Part shown: positions 36,182 to 45,799 of the stretch, piece by piece
Numbering within the stretch: the first letter of the stretch is position 1
Layout of the letters: each line of letters starts with the position of its first letter
Source: Candidatus Saccharimonadota bacterium
GTDB taxonomy: Bacteria; Patescibacteriota; Saccharimonadia; Saccharimonadales; Saccharimonadaceae
NCBI GenBank assembly: GCA_009992235.1
Contig: JAACVZ010000001.1
Location: forward strand, 135,465-199,464
Length of the DNA stretch: 64,000 nucleotides
Direction of reading: 5' to 3'
Notes under the pieces: generated by a model
Database searches by the model: none
Told to the model about the DNA's origin: nothing
Seen by the model: only the letters and a program-made list of their open reading frames with translations
Translations under genes and position numbers: made by a program

Positions 36182-36853
36182 TCATGCCTCAAGTTTATAG
36201 CCGAAGCCACGTACTGTATGGATCAATGGAGAGTCAAAAGGTGCGTCGATTTTACTTCGCAGGTATTTCACGTAAACCTCGACGGTGTTTGGCAGGATAT
36301 CAGCATCGTAGTCCCAGACGTGGCTGATAATCGTTTCTTTGCTGAGTGGCCTTCCCTGATTACGGAGGAGGTATTCAAGTAGCGCAAACTCCTTGCTGGT
36401 AAGAGATATGGGTTTGTTGGCGCGAAACACTTCAAATGTGACTGTATTGAGGCTTAGGTCGCCGACTGTAAGAATATCTGGTTGTTGTTCGGTCGGGCGA
36501 CGAAGCAAGGCACGGACTCGAGCGAGGAGCTCTGCTAGTGCGAATGGTTTCGCTAGGTAGTCATCGGCACCAGCATCGAGACCGGCTGTTTTTTGGGCAG
36601 GGCTGTCGAGGGCGCTTAAGAAAAGCACGGGCGTGTGAATACGGGCCTCGCGCATTGCTTTGACAATGTCGACGCCGTCATAACCACCGGGCAACATGCG
36701 ATCAATAATAGCTACGTCGTATGGTTCGGTTGTCGCCATGGCGTAGCCATCGTCTCCGTCATAGGCAACGTCAACCGCATAGGTCTCTTGTTGAAGCGCT
36801 TTTTGCAACGCTCGAGCAATCTTGTGCTCATCTTCAATAATTAAAACTCTCAT
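36182..36853 (-). CDS. OmpR-family response regulator
   Basis: The 223-aa regulator has a receiver domain (LIIEDEHKIARAL with the acidic pair, DVAIIDRMLPGGYDGV with the phosphoacceptor Asp, LFLSALD, YLAKPFALAELLAR with the conserved Lys) and a C-terminal winged-helix domain (SLTSKEFALLEYLLRNQG, VEVYVKYLRSKID, HTVRGFGYKLEA). TATACT ends 6 bases before ATG 36853, leaderless by layout. It is the first gene of the operon with the sensor kinase. Confidence 0.96.
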   Translation of the reverse strand: MRVLIIEDEHKIARALQKALQQETYAVDVAYDGDDGYAMATTEPYDVAIIDRMLPGGYDGVDIVKAMREARIHTPVLFLSALDSPAQKTAGLDAGADDYLAKPFALAELLARVRALLRRPTEQQPDILTVGDLSLNTVTFEVFRANKPISLTSKEFALLEYLLRNQGRPLSKETIISHVWDYDADILPNTVEVYVKYLRSKIDAPFDSPLIHTVRGFGYKLEA

Positions 36854-36942
36854 ACCTTTAGTATACCGTGAGTCTGCTGAGATGTTGCTGAGAAACCGAT
36901 AATTAGCAGACGAACCGTCAAGATATTTGCTATACTACTGCT

Positions 36943-38016
36943 ATGAGTCAAAGAATTGAAATAGATACACGAACATTTGTGCGCTTTTGGTTAGTTATTG
37001 TTGGGCTAGCGGCGGTTGTCGCGCTAATCTATCAAGCCCGAACAGGCCTCCTTATATTGGGTGTCTCGCTCTTTCTTGCTTTGGCATTAAACGCCCCTGT
37101 TACTTATATTGCAAAACGTCTTCCTAGCCGTAGTCGTGTTGGCGCAACTGCGCTGTCGTACCTCGGAGTTATCGCCTTTATTGGCGTTATAGTATTCTTA
37201 GTCATTCCACCTGTCGTGCAGCAAACTGCACGGTTCGCGCAGAACATTCCTGCAACCGTCGAAAGCTTAACCGATCAATGGCGAGGCCTTGGGTCTTTTG
37301 TTGATGAATATAACCTGCAGCCACAGCTCGACACTGCGCTCGATTCAATCAAGGCTAGCAGTGCTAGTTTAGCGGGTAACCTTGGTGAAGGGCTTGTCAC
37401 AAGTATTGGTTCATTCTTTGCTTTTATTGCGGCACTGGTCCTAGTTCTTGTTCTCACCTTTTTGATGCTGATAGAGGGTCCAACCTGGCTCAGCCGATTG
37501 TGGCGGCTTTATACTAACAAGCGGATGATGAATCTTCACCGCCGAATTGTGACGCGTATGTATAAGACAGTGAGCGGGTTCGTTCTTGGGCAGTTGACGG
37601 TATCTTCCATCGGTGCAATTGCGGCCGGACTTGCGGTGTTTATATTGAGTATTGTATTCGATACTATTCCTGCCAACCTTGCCATACCAACAGCTGCGGT
37701 TACCTTTATATTGTCGCTTATCCCAATGTTTGGCGCGACCATTGGCGGCGTGCTTATTACGGCGCTACTGGCCTTTAACGCTATCCCTGCGGCAATTATC
37801 TATGCTGTGTACTTTGTTGTGTATCAGCAAATCGAGAATAACCTTATTGCACCACATATTCAGGCGAAGCGCATTGAGCTATCACCGCTTGCCGTCCTTG
37901 GGGCGGTTACGGTCGGACTATATATGTTCGGTGTAGTTGGAGGTATCGTCGCCATACCTATAGCCGGCTCACTCCGTGTTCTATTTCTTGAATACATCGA
38001 AGATAGACGAAGTTAA
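36943..38016 (+). CDS. AI-2E/PerM family membrane protein
   Basis: A 357-aa polytopic protein of the AI-2E transporter/PerM family: N-terminal helix pair, a soluble amphipathic segment at about residues 90-145, then clustered helices with the family's late segment YFVVYQQIENNLIAPHIQAK. The family includes Na+/H+ antiporters and exporters of unknown cargo, so the substrate is not assigned. TATACT (36931-36936) ends 6 bases before ATG 36943. It overlaps the 3' end of cysS by 4 bases. Confidence 0.9.
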   Translation: MSQRIEIDTRTFVRFWLVIVGLAAVVALIYQARTGLLILGVSLFLALALNAPVTYIAKRLPSRSRVGATALSYLGVIAFIGVIVFLVIPPVVQQTARFAQNIPATVESLTDQWRGLGSFVDEYNLQPQLDTALDSIKASSASLAGNLGEGLVTSIGSFFAFIAALVLVLVLTFLMLIEGPTWLSRLWRLYTNKRMMNLHRRIVTRMYKTVSGFVLGQLTVSSIGAIAAGLAVFILSIVFDTIPANLAIPTAAVTFILSLIPMFGATIGGVLITALLAFNAIPAAIIYAVYFVVYQQIENNLIAPHIQAKRIELSPLAVLGAVTVGLYMFGVVGGIVAIPIAGSLRVLFLEYIEDRRS

Positions 38017-39470
38017 GCGTATTCCCAAATAACGCCACTAGGCGTGTCTCGTAGGGCGACTCCCTGTTTTTCAAGTTTTTCTCGCATTGAGTCAGCTTCT
38101 TTAAAGTCTTGTCGCTCCCTAGCGCGGTTACGTGCAACAATAAACTGCTTTTGTTCATCGGTAATATCTGGTGTTGTCTTGAGCAAATCAAGCCCCAGCA
38201 GTTCATCTATTGTTTCAAGGAAGCTGGTTAGGGCATGTTGATGAATGTCATTTGCGCGGCTTTTTTCTACGAGTGAAAAGGACTCATCGATGATTGATAG
38301 AGCCAGCGGCGAGTTCAGGTCATCGCTAAGCGCTTCAAGGATCGCTTGCGACGATGCGTATAGGGCCACCGTCTTACTCTCAGTTTCCACTACCGTGTCT
38401 TCAACTAGTGTGTCGTGTGTTTGGTGGCGAAGTGCCGCGATGTTTCGCCAGTGACGACGTCGGTGTGCGGCCGCTTCAACATTCTCGAAGGTAAAGTTCC
38501 CCTCGCTCTTATAATGACCTTGTAGGACGAATAGTCTGAAATCGAGAGGGCCAAAGCCATGCTTTATAATATCGTCAAGCGTGTAGCCGTTTCCAAGCGA
38601 TTTGCTAATTTTTGTGCCATCGACTTTTAGGTGATTATTGTGAAGCCAAAAGTTGCTTAGTTTTACACCGTTTGCCGACTGTGACTGAGCGATTTCATTC
38701 GTGTGATGCACGGGTATGTGATCTATGCCGCCAGTATGGATGTCAATTGTTGTTCCTAGTAGCTCAAGGACCATTGCCGAGCATTCAAGATGCCAGCCGG
38801 GGAAGCCCATCGGGGTATCTCCGTCGCTAGTAAGATCTGCGGGTGTTTCCCATTGCATATCACGGTTTTGGCCTTCTGGGGTAAACTTCCACAGGGCAAA
38901 GTCGCTAGCGTTGCGTTTTTCAGGGTTAATTTCAATACGAGCGCCAGCTTTTTGTTTCTCAAGGTCAAGTTCGGCGAAATCTGCGTACTGCGGAAACGTT
39001 TCGGAGTCGAAGTAGATGCCGTCACCTATTTGGTAAGTATGTCCCTTTTCTTTGAGTGTGCGAACAAGTTCGAGCTGTTGGTCGATATATTCCGTTGCTC
39101 TGGGCATGTGTTCTGGTCGTACAAGGTTCAGGCTTGTCATACCATCCATAAATCGTTCCGTATAGAGGCGAGCGACCTCCCAGGCAGTCTTTCCTTCCCT
39201 TGTGGCGCCCTTCTCAAGCTTATCTTCACCTTCGTCCTCGTCGCTAACTAAGTGACCAACGTCGGTGATATTCAGTACGCGGGTAACGTTAAGGTCGTGA
39301 GCGCGTAAAACCCGTACCAGAGTATCCCAGTAAATATATGCCGCCCAGTTGCCAACCGTCAGATCGCTATAAACCGTCGGACCGCAAGTATAGAGCGTTA
39401 CCTTGCCTTCTTCTATAGGAGAGAACATGTCGCGACGACGAGTAAGCTGATTATAGAACTTAAGATTCAT
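38013..39470 (-). CDS. cysS: cysteinyl-tRNA synthetase, divergent HIGH motif
   Basis: Class I synthetase that charges tRNA-Cys. In 485 aa, TLYTCGPTVYSDLTVGNWAA replaces the usual CGPTVY-x2-HIGNAR, so the first histidine of the HIGH-type motif is Thr and the second position is Val. KISKS near residue 275 is intact. WHLECSAM and GGIDHIPVHHTNE provide the usual zinc ligand positions, the latter in place of FPHHENE. The divergent motif is consistent with what I recall for Saccharibacteria. It overlaps the DHH gene by 11 bases. Confidence 0.95.
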   Translation of the reverse strand: MNLKFYNQLTRRRDMFSPIEEGKVTLYTCGPTVYSDLTVGNWAAYIYWDTLVRVLRAHDLNVTRVLNITDVGHLVSDEDEGEDKLEKGATREGKTAWEVARLYTERFMDGMTSLNLVRPEHMPRATEYIDQQLELVRTLKEKGHTYQIGDGIYFDSETFPQYADFAELDLEKQKAGARIEINPEKRNASDFALWKFTPEGQNRDMQWETPADLTSDGDTPMGFPGWHLECSAMVLELLGTTIDIHTGGIDHIPVHHTNEIAQSQSANGVKLSNFWLHNNHLKVDGTKISKSLGNGYTLDDIIKHGFGPLDFRLFVLQGHYKSEGNFTFENVEAAAHRRRHWRNIAALRHQTHDTLVEDTVVETESKTVALYASSQAILEALSDDLNSPLALSIIDESFSLVEKSRANDIHQHALTSFLETIDELLGLDLLKTTPDITDEQKQFIVARNRARERQDFKEADSMREKLEKQGVALRDTPSGVIWEYA

Positions 39471-40446
39471 GGCTCGATACTGCCTTTTCTACTGCGCTTA
39501 CAAGTTCAGGTATTAGTGTTTCGTAATCTTCGAAAAGCTTAAACCCGGCGGCATATTCGTGTCCACCGCCACCAAAGAATCCGGCAACTTGGTGAGCTAT
39601 AGGAAGATTTGATCGAATCTTTCCGGTTGCCTTGCCATCTGGGTAGGTTTTGACGGCCACCGCAAGCACAACACCTTCAACCAGGCGCATTTCATCTAGA
39701 ACTAGTACGCTTGGGTTGTAGCGGTCACTGTACTGTTGAATATCTTCCCAGGGTATGTGAACTAATGCGAGTTTGCTGTCTAGAAAGTATTCAATGCGAC
39801 CAATCAGTTCGCCCTTGTAGGCAAGAATATCGGCTGGTTTCTTCATGTACTCACGTCGACGCGACTCAATATCGTGTGGAACGGCGCCGAGTGCGACCAA
39901 TTCAGCCGCCACTCTATAACTATCTGCAGTTGTCCCTTGCGTTGTTAGGCCAAGGCTATCGGCTTGAATGGATAGAAATAGATTCTCTGCACCCTGTGCA
40001 TTAATAGGCCATCCTGCCTCTTGGGCAAGCGTATAAATAATTTCACCGGTTGCTACTGCAGATGAAACGAACAGGTTGATCGTTTCAAATGGGAGCGTTG
40101 TGTCGGCCTCGTGGTGGTCGATAACAAGCACAGGGTGGGACTCAAGGTAGTGGCGTACGCCTGGGGTGGCTAGAGCTCTTTCGATGAGGAGCTCGCTTGC
40201 GGTGTCGACAATAATGGCAACATCTCGGTCAGATGGCCAGTCTTTTGTGACGCGGTCCCAGCCACGAATGTAGTGCATATATTTAGGAATATCGATGGCG
40301 CAGTAGAGGACGACGTCTTTTCCGGCGTCAGAAAGAATTTCTTCAAGCGCAAGGGCGCTGCCCATGCTGTCGCCGTCTGGATTCTCGGCCTGAATAACAA
40401 CAATTTTTTTTGCCTGATTAATTAGGGATATTGTGTCAGTAAACAT
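39460..40446 (-). CDS. DHH/DHHA1 phosphoesterase (NrnA-like)
   Basis: Cytoplasmic Mn2+-dependent phosphoesterase, likely degrading nanoRNA or pAp. The 328 aa carry VIQAENPDGDSMGSALAL (the ligands of the usual DHDADGD site, with DHD replaced by AEN), DVAIIVDTAS, VLVIDHHEADT (DHH) and the C-terminal DHHA1 motif FFGGGGHEYAAGF. TACAAT (40454-40459, minus strand) ends 7 bases before ATG 40446, leaderless by layout. Confidence 0.9.
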   Translation of the reverse strand: MFTDTISLINQAKKIVVIQAENPDGDSMGSALALEEILSDAGKDVVLYCAIDIPKYMHYIRGWDRVTKDWPSDRDVAIIVDTASELLIERALATPGVRHYLESHPVLVIDHHEADTTLPFETINLFVSSAVATGEIIYTLAQEAGWPINAQGAENLFLSIQADSLGLTTQGTTADSYRVAAELVALGAVPHDIESRRREYMKKPADILAYKGELIGRIEYFLDSKLALVHIPWEDIQQYSDRYNPSVLVLDEMRLVEGVVLAVAVKTYPDGKATGKIRSNLPIAHQVAGFFGGGGHEYAAGFKLFEDYETLIPELVSAVEKAVSSHES

Positions 40447-40470
40447 TGTCTTTATTGTACCAGAGACATG

Positions 40471-41085
40471 CTATAACGCACGCCTTCCCTCTAGAGCATG
40501 TCCTAGGGTAATTTGATCTGCGTACTCAAGATCAACTCCGACAGGAATTCCGCGGGCGAGCCTGGTAAGGCGCGGTGACAGGCCAGAATCCTTGATTTGT
40601 TTTTGGAGGTATAGAGCGGTCGACTCACCTTCTACGCTAGCGTTTGTAGCAATGATAAGCTCCTCGACTTCGTCGGTCTTAAGTCGTGCGATGAGCCCTG
40701 GGATGTGCAGTTGATCGGGTCCAATACCATCGACAGGACTCATTGCGCCGCCCAGCACGTGGTAGGTTCCGCTAAACTGACCTGTTCCTTCAAGCGCGAC
40801 AATATCGAGGGGTTCTTCGACCACGGCAACTAACTTTTTATCTCTGTCACTGTCGGTGTATAAGGATGAGACTTCCTCGTTGGCATCGATTAGCGCAAAC
40901 GTCACCGGACAGGTCTTTACGCGTGCGTGAAGGTCTTGTACGGCGCTAGCGAGCGTCGTACTTAGGCGAGGATTACTCCTCAATAGGTAATAAGCATACC
41001 GTTCAGCGGTACGTTGTCCAACTCCGGGAAGATTTCCGAGTTCATCGATAAGTTTTTCCAGAGCAACTGGAAGGAGCCGTCCCAT
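40471..41085 (-). CDS. recR: recombination protein RecR lacking the zinc-finger cysteines
   Basis: DNA-binding ring protein of the RecFOR pathway. The 204 aa include the HhH segment LGNLPGVGQRTAERYAYYLL and a Toprim domain (VVEEPLDIVALEGTGQFSGT, YHVLGGAMSPVDGIGPDQL, ASVEGESTALYL). The four-cysteine zinc finger normally lying between them is degenerate: only TCPVTF keeps one Cys, and VSSLYTDSDRD and VAVVEE have lost the others. It is 4 bases downstream of ybaB, as in the classical dnaX-ybaB-recR cluster. Confidence 0.95.
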   Translation of the reverse strand: MGRLLPVALEKLIDELGNLPGVGQRTAERYAYYLLRSNPRLSTTLASAVQDLHARVKTCPVTFALIDANEEVSSLYTDSDRDKKLVAVVEEPLDIVALEGTGQFSGTYHVLGGAMSPVDGIGPDQLHIPGLIARLKTDEVEELIIATNASVEGESTALYLQKQIKDSGLSPRLTRLARGIPVGVDLEYADQITLGHALEGRRAL

Positions 41086-41089
41086 GTGA

Positions 41090-41380
41090 TTACATTCCTA
41101 GGTTGCCGAGACCGCCCATGAGGGGTTTCATCTTCTCGGCGGCAATTTCCTGTGCCTTAGCGAGGCCATCTCGAACTGCAATTTCTACCCAGTGTTCGAG
41201 CTCGTGAATATCGTTTGTGTCGACTCGTTCTGGGTCGATAGTTACTTTCTTTATCTTCAGCTCGCCCGTAACCTGGACGACAACCGCACCATCACCTGCT
41301 TCAACTTCAACAATTTCTTTTTTCAAGTCACTTTGTGCCTTGCGTAGTTTATTGAGCATTTTCATTTGATCAAAAGCCAT
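41090..41380 (-). CDS. YbaB/EbfC-family nucleoid-associated protein
   Basis: Small DNA-binding protein of 96 aa with the family pattern FDQMKMLNKLRKAQSDLKKE, VQVTGELKIKKVTID and AEKMKPLMGGLGNLGM at the C terminus. AAGGAGG lies 6 bases before ATG 41380. It is co-directional with recR. Confidence 0.93.
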   Translation of the reverse strand: MAFDQMKMLNKLRKAQSDLKKEIVEVEAGDGAVVVQVTGELKIKKVTIDPERVDTNDIHELEHWVEIAVRDGLAKAQEIAAEKMKPLMGGLGNLGM

Positions 41381-41438
41381 ATCTGCCTCCTTAGTAGATG
41401 TCTTTTAGTATAGCAAATATCCTCTCTGGGTGCGAGAG

Positions 41439-42863
41439 TTAGTCTTGTTTCTCGTATACATAGAAACGATCCGCTGCGTCGGAGCGTGGGCTGGTGATAA
41501 TACGGACTATCTCATAGCCTTTGAATTCTGCTTTTGCGTCGCGCGAAACGACAAATTGTTCAGACGTTGGCTTATTGACCACCTCAAACTTATTGTCGTA
41601 TTCAGAGACAGCTTGGTAGAAAGGTTTTTTATCGTTTGAGACGAGAAGTTCTTCAACACCGCTAGGAATAAGCGAGAGGTCGTTTGAGAAGAGTGCCGTA
41701 GCCTGTGGGCTGTAGTGATAGCCATAGACGTATCTTGTGAGCCCTGACCCGATTAGCGCAATGACTAGCACCATTATTGGTATGAGTCCGGCAATGCGGG
41801 CATAAGGGTTGCGCGGGAACAATCGATACCAGTAACTAATGAGACTAGTTAGACCGGCCGCAAGTAGCAACACCGTTGGCAGGAAGGTTGTGCTGGTCAG
41901 GGTTGGGTTGAGAACTAGCGCTGGCGTCAGAGCAAGGATCCATATAACAATGAGATAGCTCCTTGTGGTGTCAAACGTGCGAATGAGTCGGTACAGCCCT
42001 AGAACAACCAGAAGTAATGAGCCGAGCCCGAATACAGGTGTGATTAGCGTACTAGTGTCCGTCTGCCAGAAGATGAAGTATTGGTTAACAATAAGTGACA
42101 GATTTTCGGTTATGGATGGCCATTGTTGCGGTACACCAAGTAGCTCAAGTGCGACGGACGGACTTCTGACAAGACCAATAATAAGCGGCGAGAGCAACAA
42201 CAGTGAGGCACCAAGCGTGAAAGCTACTTTTACCGGTGACAGCCTCCGAATAACTGCTCGAAGGTGTGGGTGCAGTGCGACGGTGAGTACAATAGAGAGA
42301 ATCATGTAAATACCAAGTGGCGTGTATAGGCTAAGCGCCGTCGTGATGCCGAAAAGCATCTTCCACAGAAGACGCAGACGTTTTTTCCGTGTTACCTGGG
42401 TGCCGAGAAGCAAAATCATCACTGGCCAAAACAGGTAGAGGATGTCGGGGGTTCCCAGCTGCGCAACGTACAAGAACTGCCCTGTAGATATTGCAATCAG
42501 GGAAGCTAAAACGGCAATATTTGGCTTAAACCAACGGCGAAGTAGCGCGATAAGCCCAATTGCCGAAAAGAGTGCAAGAATGAGCGATGGAAGTTTTATA
42601 GTGAAGATACTAACACCTAATAAGTGGAGAATACCATCTTGTAGCGCATGATACGGCAGGTTAACGATAGATAGTTGACCAATGCTGCTGTATGTCAGTT
42701 GTTGGCTTTGGACAACCGCCGCCATTTCATCGCTTGAGAGACCGCCAGGTACGTAAAGGCCAGCAAATAGAAGGACGGCGGCAAGAAGTAGTGCAATGAC
42801 ACTATAACCTATAATGTATCGCCATTTGTAGAAAAAGTATTGAGAAAAATCGAATGTCGCCAT
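41439..42863 (-). CDS. polytopic glycosyltransferase-like membrane protein (GT39/ArnT type)
   Basis: The 474 aa have about 10-12 membrane helices. The first external loop reads VPGGLSSDEMAAV, in the position where GT-C transferases (PMT/ArnT) carry the catalytic acidic residues, and a C-terminal soluble tail follows. It probably moves a sugar from a polyprenyl-phosphate donor to a surface acceptor. The exact reaction is not assigned. TATAAT precedes ATG 42863 by 11 bases with AGGAAA between them. Confidence 0.75.
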   Translation of the reverse strand: MATFDFSQYFFYKWRYIIGYSVIALLLAAVLLFAGLYVPGGLSSDEMAAVVQSQQLTYSSIGQLSIVNLPYHALQDGILHLLGVSIFTIKLPSLILALFSAIGLIALLRRWFKPNIAVLASLIAISTGQFLYVAQLGTPDILYLFWPVMILLLGTQVTRKKRLRLLWKMLFGITTALSLYTPLGIYMILSIVLTVALHPHLRAVIRRLSPVKVAFTLGASLLLLSPLIIGLVRSPSVALELLGVPQQWPSITENLSLIVNQYFIFWQTDTSTLITPVFGLGSLLLVVLGLYRLIRTFDTTRSYLIVIWILALTPALVLNPTLTSTTFLPTVLLLAAGLTSLISYWYRLFPRNPYARIAGLIPIMVLVIALIGSGLTRYVYGYHYSPQATALFSNDLSLIPSGVEELLVSNDKKPFYQAVSEYDNKFEVVNKPTSEQFVVSRDAKAEFKGYEIVRIITSPRSDAADRFYVYEKQD

Positions 42864-42889
42864 AAGCTTTTCCTATTATAGCATCGATT

Positions 42890-44236
42890 CTACTCACGCT
42901 TTTTATCGAGTGACATGAAACGCAGGCGTTCTGGGTGGAAGTAGAGCTCTACTTTGCCGGTTGGTCCGTTACGGTGCTTAGCGATGAGAAGGTCAGTAAT
43001 GTTTCCCCTATCAGTTTCAGGGTTGTAGTAGGCTTCTCGATAAATAAACATGACAATGTCGGCATCTTGCTCAATAGATCCCGATTCACGAAGGTCGGCG
43101 AGCTGAGGTATTTGCGGTGAACGAGACTCAACCGAGCGCGACAGCTGACTTAGTGCAATAACCGGCACGTTCAATTCACGCGCAATTAACTTGAGACCAC
43201 GAGATATCTCACTTACCTCTTGGACGCGATTACCGTCACTTCGGCCGCTCCCCTGCATGAGCTGCAAGTAGTCAACGATAATGAGGCCGAGCGGGTGGTC
43301 GTGCATAGCACGGCGGGCTTTGGTGCGCATTTCAAGGACGCTAAGGCCTGGGGTGTCGTCAATGTATATTGGAGCCTCTGAAAGTTCGCCCATAGCCTCT
43401 GAGAGCTTGCCAAACTCGTCATGGGACAGGTTTCCGGTACGAATACTCCATGAATCGACGCCCGAGGCATCGGCAAGCATACGGTCAACCAGTTGTTCCT
43501 TGCTCATCTCAAGACTGAAGAAAAGAACCGGCTGTTTTGCAATAGTTGCGACATTATATGCAAGGTTGGTAACTAGCGTGGTCTTACCCATGGCCGGGCG
43601 AGCAGCGAGTATGATGAGGTCGCTTCGCTGGAGACCGGCTGTCATATTGTCGAGATCGCGATAGCCGGTTCGAACACCACGGAGCTGCCCTTTGTTATGG
43701 CTTAATTCTTCAAGTCGGTCAAAGCTTTCAGTAAGAATACTCTCGAGGCTAACAAGGTCTTGCTTGAGTGACTGGTCGCTCACCGAAAATAATTCGGCTT
43801 CTGCTTTTTCGAGTAGCTCTTGGGTTGTGGTCTCTTCATCGAATCCAAGCTCTGAAATATCGGAGCTAGCTTTAATGAGCCGGCGTCGAACCGCTTTTTG
43901 TCCTACAAGTTCGGCGTAGGCCGCGGCATGTGCGGAAGTTGGGACATAGTTCGTTAGCTCTGTAAGGTAAGCTGAACCGCCAACAACATCAATTTCATCT
44001 TTTCGTTTCAGTTCTTCACTTAGAGTCAGCAGGTCAACCGGTTTGTGCTTTTCGTATAGTCGCATCATTGCGCCAAACACGGTTGCGTGTCGCTTGTCGT
44101 AGAAGTCACTTGGGTTAACGTGTTCGGAGACATCTGCCAGCACTTCTTCGTCAATAAGAACAGCACCTAAAAGACTCATCTCGGCGTCGAGACTTTGCGG
44201 CGGTATACGAGCGATGGATTCTTTTCTATCAGCCAT
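42890..44236 (-). CDS. dnaB: replicative DNA helicase
   Basis: Hexameric 5'-3' helicase at the replication fork. The 448 aa have the N-terminal helical domain (PPQSLDAEMSLLGAVLIDEE), the RecA-like Walker A (LAARPAMGKTTLVTNLA), Walker B (LIIVDYLQLM), the DRESGSIEQDADIV motif (with LAD-LRESG) and RHNRGPTGK-like KHRNGPTGKVEL. It starts 8 bases after the dnaX stop on the same strand. Confidence 0.98.
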   Translation of the reverse strand: MADRKESIARIPPQSLDAEMSLLGAVLIDEEVLADVSEHVNPSDFYDKRHATVFGAMMRLYEKHKPVDLLTLSEELKRKDEIDVVGGSAYLTELTNYVPTSAHAAAYAELVGQKAVRRRLIKASSDISELGFDEETTTQELLEKAEAELFSVSDQSLKQDLVSLESILTESFDRLEELSHNKGQLRGVRTGYRDLDNMTAGLQRSDLIILAARPAMGKTTLVTNLAYNVATIAKQPVLFFSLEMSKEQLVDRMLADASGVDSWSIRTGNLSHDEFGKLSEAMGELSEAPIYIDDTPGLSVLEMRTKARRAMHDHPLGLIIVDYLQLMQGSGRSDGNRVQEVSEISRGLKLIARELNVPVIALSQLSRSVESRSPQIPQLADLRESGSIEQDADIVMFIYREAYYNPETDRGNITDLLIAKHRNGPTGKVELYFHPERLRFMSLDKKRE

Positions 44237-44243
44237 GTACTAC

Positions 44244-45659
44244 TTACGAAGGGTCAACGGACACCTCTACTCCTCCACCCATGATATCAGCAACCGAGGC
44301 TGCCTGGCTATCTTTTAACGGAGGTGGTGTGGGTACGGTGTGGACGGAGAGTTGATAACTTCCGGTTGACTGCATCGATTCATAGAGGTGGGCGCTATAT
44401 TTGGGGTCATCAATTTTTTTCTTATAAAAAGCATTGCTCGTGTATAACGTTAGCTGGTTATTCTCAATGACATGACTACATTTCGATAGTACGCTATGAA
44501 GCGCAACATGGTGTTCTTTGACGTATGCAACTAGCGCATCCCAGTCGAACGGCGACGATGGCGTCGACTTCATTTCGGGGTGCTTTTTAGTTGCTTGTCG
44601 GCTTAATTCTTCAATACTAGCCGAAAACTCTTTAACCGGTGCTGCGAGCGCAACGTTCTTTGACGGCTCGCGCTTCTTCGGAGCGGAAGCTGGTTCGCTG
44701 GCTGGTGGTGTTTGCACTGAAAAGCCGGCTAGAGCACTAAGCAGCTTAAGCTCTGGGTGACTTGATTTGTTAACATCAATAATACTATCGAGAAGTGGCA
44801 GAAGCGTTGGTTTTTCGGCAATACGTCGTCGCAGGGCCTGGAGTAGCTGGTCGCCTAGCACGGTTGGGCTAATACCATCTGCTAGTACCGTGTCGAGGGT
44901 TTCGATAAGCGTTTTTGTGTCACCGGATTCTGCGGCGTCAAGCAGCGTCTCGACGACTTTAAGAGGTGCGAGGCCAAGCGATGCTTGTACTAGACTGGCG
45001 GTAATTGGTTCGTTTTTGTCGGTAAGGCTAGCGAGTTGATCGAGAAGACTAATGCTGTCACGGAAACTTCCGTCGGCTCGTTCGGCGATAAGTTGCAAAG
45101 CCTCGTCTTCAATAATGATCTTCTCTTCATTGGCAATAAAGCGTAGATGTGCCACTGCGTCTGTGGGATGAATAGATCGAAAACCATAGCGCTGTGTGCG
45201 GCTGACAATGGTAGCTGGAAGTTTTTCAACATCGGTTGTGGCGAGAATGAAAACAATGTGTTCTGGTGGTTCTTCGAGTGTTTTCAGCAACGCATTAAAG
45301 GCAGGCTTAGACAGCATGTGTACCTCATCGATGATGTAGACCTTCTTCTTGGCCGAAACTGGCGCAAGCTGGGCCTTTTCGCGTAGGTCACGGACGTCGT
45401 CGACCCCGTTATTACTGGCGGCGTCAATTTCAATAATATCAAGATGCGTGCTTTCGTCGGTGTAGGGCAATCCGTTGATTTCATGAGCTAGAATACGCGC
45501 AACAGATGTTTTACCAACTCCGCGAGGGCCTGTTAGTAGATAGGCGTGCGCAATACGACCAGAGGCGATAGCCCTAGAGAGAATATCGGTGATATGCTGC
45601 TGACCGACAACTTCGGATAGCGATTTACTGCGATATTTACGATACAATGCCTGCGACAT
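44244..45659 (-). CDS. dnaX: DNA polymerase III gamma/tau subunit, zinc module missing
   Basis: Clamp-loader ATPase. In 471 aa: YRKYRSKSLSEVVGQQHI at the N terminus, Walker A GPRGVGKTSVAR, then HLDIIEIDAASNNGVDD, Walker B VYIIDEVHMLS, sensor 1 LATTDVEKLPATIVSR and the SRC-like RTQRYGF. The four-cysteine zinc module that usually lies between Walker A and DAASN is absent; INGLPYTDEST stands there without any Cys. SD GGGGAGG precedes ATG 45659, with TATAAT upstream. Confidence 0.96.
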   Translation of the reverse strand: MSQALYRKYRSKSLSEVVGQQHITDILSRAIASGRIAHAYLLTGPRGVGKTSVARILAHEINGLPYTDESTHLDIIEIDAASNNGVDDVRDLREKAQLAPVSAKKKVYIIDEVHMLSKPAFNALLKTLEEPPEHIVFILATTDVEKLPATIVSRTQRYGFRSIHPTDAVAHLRFIANEEKIIIEDEALQLIAERADGSFRDSISLLDQLASLTDKNEPITASLVQASLGLAPLKVVETLLDAAESGDTKTLIETLDTVLADGISPTVLGDQLLQALRRRIAEKPTLLPLLDSIIDVNKSSHPELKLLSALAGFSVQTPPASEPASAPKKREPSKNVALAAPVKEFSASIEELSRQATKKHPEMKSTPSSPFDWDALVAYVKEHHVALHSVLSKCSHVIENNQLTLYTSNAFYKKKIDDPKYSAHLYESMQSTGSYQLSVHTVPTPPPLKDSQAASVADIMGGGVEVSVDPS

Positions 45660-45799
45660 CGATCCTCCCCTTCTTTATGACAATTATACCGACATGCGGT
45701 GATAATAGTGCCGTGTTTTTTACACCTCTTTTTGTTTTGCAATGTGCTTACGCATAAGTATAGAGAAGGTTGGAGGTTTGTGCAACAGAATAAATAAGC

